Source of the DNA: Thermoanaerobaculales bacterium
Lineage (GTDB): Bacteria > Acidobacteriota > Thermoanaerobaculia > Thermoanaerobaculales > Sulfomarinibacteraceae
Assembly: GCA_029932545.1 (NCBI GenBank)
Contig: JAOZPW010000015.1
Coordinates: forward strand, 10,210 to 25,435
Reading direction: 5' to 3'
DNA length: 15,226 nucleotides
Of the stretch, positions 13,204-15,226 are shown in pieces. Position 1 is the first letter of the stretch; each line of letters starts with the position of its first letter. A program made the position numbers and the translations under genes. Below the pieces are notes generated by a model. It ran no database searches. It was not told the DNA's origin and was given only the letters and a program-made list of their open reading frames with translations.

Positions 13204-14820
13204 ATGAAGAGAAGTTGTGTCGTGGTGTGTTGTCTGTTGATTGCCGTGATGGCCACGGTTCCGGTGGCGGCGATCGAAGTCGACGGCTATCTAGCGGGGG
13301 GAGTCTATGACGCCGAAGCGGCCGAGCAACAGCAGGCCGAGCTCAGTGCCTGGCTGGTCTCCGAGCAGGCGGTCAAGGCTTTGCAGATGCCGGTGTCCGT
13401 CACCCTCACTGCCGAAGATCTGGCGGCCATGCAGCCCCAGGCTGAAGGACTGCAGGCAAGGTCGAAGCTTCTGGTCGGTGTCGCCAAGCCGGTTGGTGTA
13501 TTGGTCGATCTCGAGGCGCCGACAGTCGGGCTGACGAGCATGAATACCGAAAAGGTCCATATCTGGACGGGAGCGGTTCATGCCGATGGCGCGGCGGCCC
13601 TGAGGGTGCACTTCAGCGATGTGGATCTTCCCGAGGGCGCCGAACTCTACATTTACAACGACAGTGGAGAGGCCTTCGGTCCCTACACCGGTCGCGGTCT
13701 TCTGGGCACCGGTGATTTCTGGTCACATACGATCACCGGCGACACCATGCTGCTCCAGGTCCGGACTTCCGCAAACGTTGCCCGGACCTTCTTTACGATC
13801 GCCGATGTCGGGTATTTGGGCTCCGGCTTTCATTATGCCCAGTACCGGCAGCGTTCAAACGAAAAGAGTTTCTGCGGCTACAACGCGGATTGTGTGATCG
13901 CTAATTCGGGCACTGATACTTCGATCGCGCACTATACCTTCGTGCAGCGGCCATACATCTACATGTGCACCGGCGGCCTGATCGCCGACGAGGGACATAC
14001 TGGGACTCCATACTTTTTGACGGCCAACCACTGTGTGAGCCGCGGCAAGGTGGCATCGTCGGTCGAAACCTATTTCTTCTACACTGGTTCCAGCAACTGT
14101 TCCGGGCCTGCCGCCAGCCACACCGTGGGTGCGAGCATCGTCAAGACCAACAAGACCGGCGATTACAGTCTTCTGCAACTCAGTGGATCGGCCCCGGGTG
14201 GATCGTCATTCCTCGGCTGGACGACGGAAGAAGTTGCCTACAGCAACGGATACGCCCTCAATCGGGTCAGTCATCCACAGGGCGCCCCGCAGGCCTATTC
14301 TGAGCATGATGTGGATCCCTCCGCTGGGACTTGCTCGTCCTGGCCCCGCGGTAGCTGGATCTACAGCAAGGACAGCAAAGGGGCCACCGAAGGTGGGTCC
14401 AGTGGGTCTCCCGTGCTCAATTCCCAAAGCAAGGTCGTCGGACAATTGTCGGGCGCCTGCGGCTATAACCTTGGTGACGTCTGTGACTCAAACAGCAACA
14501 GCACCGTCGACGGCGCCTTCGCCGCCTACTATCCCGAGGTGGCGCCCTACCTCGGTGGTGGTGGATCGGGCTGCACCGACGACCTCGACGAAGACGGTTA
14601 TATCTCCGAGGCCTGCGGTGGCGACGACTGCGACGACAACGAGTTCTGGGCCAATCCGGGTTTGGACGAAATATGTACCGACGACATCGATAACAACTGC
14701 GACGGCACCGTCGACGAAGACTGCGGTGGCGGTTCCTGCCTGCCCAGGGGTGACGCCTGCTCGATCGGCAGTGAGTGCTGTTCGGGCCGTTGCCATCCGA
14801 GGAAACTGACCTGCCAGTGA
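13204..14820 (+). CDS. Secreted trypsin-like serine protease (lysyl-endopeptidase-like) with MopE-type and cystine-rich C-terminal modules
   Basis: A 538-residue exported enzyme. The start at 13204 is fixed by AAGGAGGGG; an upstream in-frame extension to 13015 crosses the promoter and is rejected. Residues 1-23 are a signal peptide. A propeptide-like beta-rich region follows (about 24-215), including VHADGAAALRVHFSDVDLPEGAELYIYN, common in metazoan-like lysyl endopeptidases of bacteria. The protease domain (about 220-450) has the triad His276 (LTANHCV), Asp320 (KTGDYSLLQL) and Ser400 (GGSSGSPV). The tail begins with a Gly linker, then a MopE-like metal-binding motif (457-507: DLDEDGY, CGGDDCDDN, NPGLDEIC, DIDNNCDG). 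A last module (512-537) has six cysteines as C-X6-C-X5-CC-X3-C-X6-C. It likely acts outside the cell as a degradative or predatory protease; the substrate is unknown. Confidence 0.9.
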   Translation: MKRSCVVVCCLLIAVMATVPVAAIEVDGYLAGGVYDAEAAEQQQAELSAWLVSEQAVKALQMPVSVTLTAEDLAAMQPQAEGLQARSKLLVGVAKPVGVLVDLEAPTVGLTSMNTEKVHIWTGAVHADGAAALRVHFSDVDLPEGAELYIYNDSGEAFGPYTGRGLLGTGDFWSHTITGDTMLLQVRTSANVARTFFTIADVGYLGSGFHYAQYRQRSNEKSFCGYNADCVIANSGTDTSIAHYTFVQRPYIYMCTGGLIADEGHTGTPYFLTANHCVSRGKVASSVETYFFYTGSSNCSGPAASHTVGASIVKTNKTGDYSLLQLSGSAPGGSSFLGWTTEEVAYSNGYALNRVSHPQGAPQAYSEHDVDPSAGTCSSWPRGSWIYSKDSKGATEGGSSGSPVLNSQSKVVGQLSGACGYNLGDVCDSNSNSTVDGAFAAYYPEVAPYLGGGGSGCTDDLDEDGYISEACGGDDCDDNEFWANPGLDEICTDDIDNNCDGTVDEDCGGGSCLPRGDACSIGSECCSGRCHPRKLTCQ

Positions 14821-14841
14821 GGTTGGCTTCAGTGATTTCTG

Positions 14842-14865
14842 GGGGGCCTTCGGGCCCCCGTTTTT
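14842..14865 (+). terminator. Intrinsic terminator after the protease gene
   Basis: GGGGGCC (14842-14848), a UUCG tetraloop (14849-14852) and GGCCCCC (14853-14859) form a 7-bp GC stem closed by the stable C(UUCG)G loop. One G and then five T residues follow (14861-14865). It starts 22 bases after the stop codon. Confidence 0.9.
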
Positions 14866-14977
14866 CTTGAGGTGAGTGTTTGAATCTGGGGCATGGTCTG
14901 GCCTCTGATTAATCCCAGAGGATGATTGGTCATCAATAGGGACGATGCGCCCTCAGCGACAGTTGGCAGCGACAGAT

Positions 14978-15226
14978 TCAGGGTCCGGGGCGGCGCGCGG
15001 GACCCTCTGCCGGAGCCTTGCGCAATACGACCTCGAATAGACCGTGGTGTTCTATAGGGCCGTTACCGTGGCGGTGTTCGGGTCCCTGACCCTCCCAGTG
15101 GTGGAGAGGCGAGAGTTCTTCAAACAGGTGCAGGATCTCTCCAGGTTCGAGATAAGTCCGGATCCGGCCCGCGGGACTGAGAAACGAGTTCGGGCCGACG
15201 GTGGTCCATGATGTCCGATGGTAGGG
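14978..15226 (-). CDS. C-terminus of a probable class I SAM-dependent methyltransferase, 3' end only
   Basis: Reading the reverse strand from the window edge gives 82 codons ending in TGA at 14980-14978; the start lies beyond 15226. The fragment includes YHRTSWTTVGPN, then YLEPGEILHLFEELSPLHHWEG and a closing strand LFEVVLRKAP. The LEPGE-[IL]L-xLFxxL-xxLHxxE run followed by a final beta-strand is the ending seen in TehB-like and related class I SAM methyltransferases. The catalytic SAM-binding motifs are outside the window, so family and substrate remain open. It converges on the protease gene, with a 157-base gap that contains the terminator and a weak CCTCTG/CAGAGG hairpin. Confidence 0.6.
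   Translation of the reverse strand, partial: PYHRTSWTTVGPNSFLSPAGRIRTYLEPGEILHLFEELSPLHHWEGQGPEHRHGNGPIEHHGLFEVVLRKAPAEGPARRPGP

Noticed and set aside
14129..14809. 226-residue plus-strand frame inside the protease gene
   Set aside because: It is a shifted reading of the protease, Thr/Ala/Pro-rich, with no motif; the protease frame has the full catalytic triad.
14902..14921. CCTCTG / CAGAGG hairpin as terminator of the methyltransferase
   Set aside because: A 6-bp stem with an 8-base loop and no T-tract on the minus strand is too weak to call.
1..15226. CRISPR array, tRNA or rRNA genes, complete insertion sequence
   Set aside because: No regularly spaced direct repeats, cloverleaf, conserved rRNA stretch or intact transposase frame was seen on either strand.

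Overview
This is an ordinary chromosomal stretch of roughly 60% GC with no rRNA, tRNA, phage or complete insertion sequence. It looks like an uncultivated Gram-negative bacterium of the Myxococcota / Acidobacteriota / 'deltaproteobacterial' kind. The clues are a secreted protease ending in a MopE-type Asp/Cys-rich motif, lipoprotein-like signal peptides, an FxLYD exported protein, strong GGAGG ribosome sites and several REP-like palindromes. The phylum is inference; no marker gene is present.

Layout, left to right. (1) 1-2037: 3' two thirds of a fused FAD/Fe-S 2-hydroxyacid dehydrogenase (GlcD+GlcF type). (2) 2038-2620: gene-poor, with a REP-like palindrome and an eroded piece of a secreted-protein domain. 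(3) A short crotonase (minus) diverges from a multi-pass membrane protein (plus), followed by a small lipoprotein-like gene and a 15-bp inverted repeat of the CCACGAAG type. (4) 5245-8243, minus strand: one tight five-gene run reading small basic protein, MNT-like nucleotidyltransferase, LemA, TPM-domain membrane protein, YgcG-like TPM protein. (5) 8279-9966, plus strand: small membrane protein, FxLYD exported protein and ankyrin lipoprotein candidate, divergent from (4) across only 35 bp. (6) 9975-10040: two REP-like hairpins facing each other (REPIN-like) at a convergent junction. (7) 10064-12934, minus strand: archaeal-type HMG-CoA synthase, thiolase, Zn-ribbon/OB (DUF35) protein and a 59-aa ribbon-helix-helix-like protein. 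(8) 13204-14820: secreted trypsin-like protease with a sigma70-type promoter and a UUCG-capped terminator. (9) 14978-15226: C-terminus of a probable methyltransferase on the minus strand, running off the window.

How the genes work together. The best-supported functional unit is (7): the three enzymes match the archaeal acetoacetyl-CoA thiolase / HMG-CoA synthase / DUF35 complex that makes HMG-CoA from acetyl-CoA, with an extra translationally coupled small DNA-binding-like gene. Unit (4) joins a toxin-antitoxin-like pair to an envelope module (LemA + two TPM proteins), an uncommon combination. Units (5) and (8) are cell-surface or exported functions. No CRISPR array or obvious multi-gene defence island was seen.
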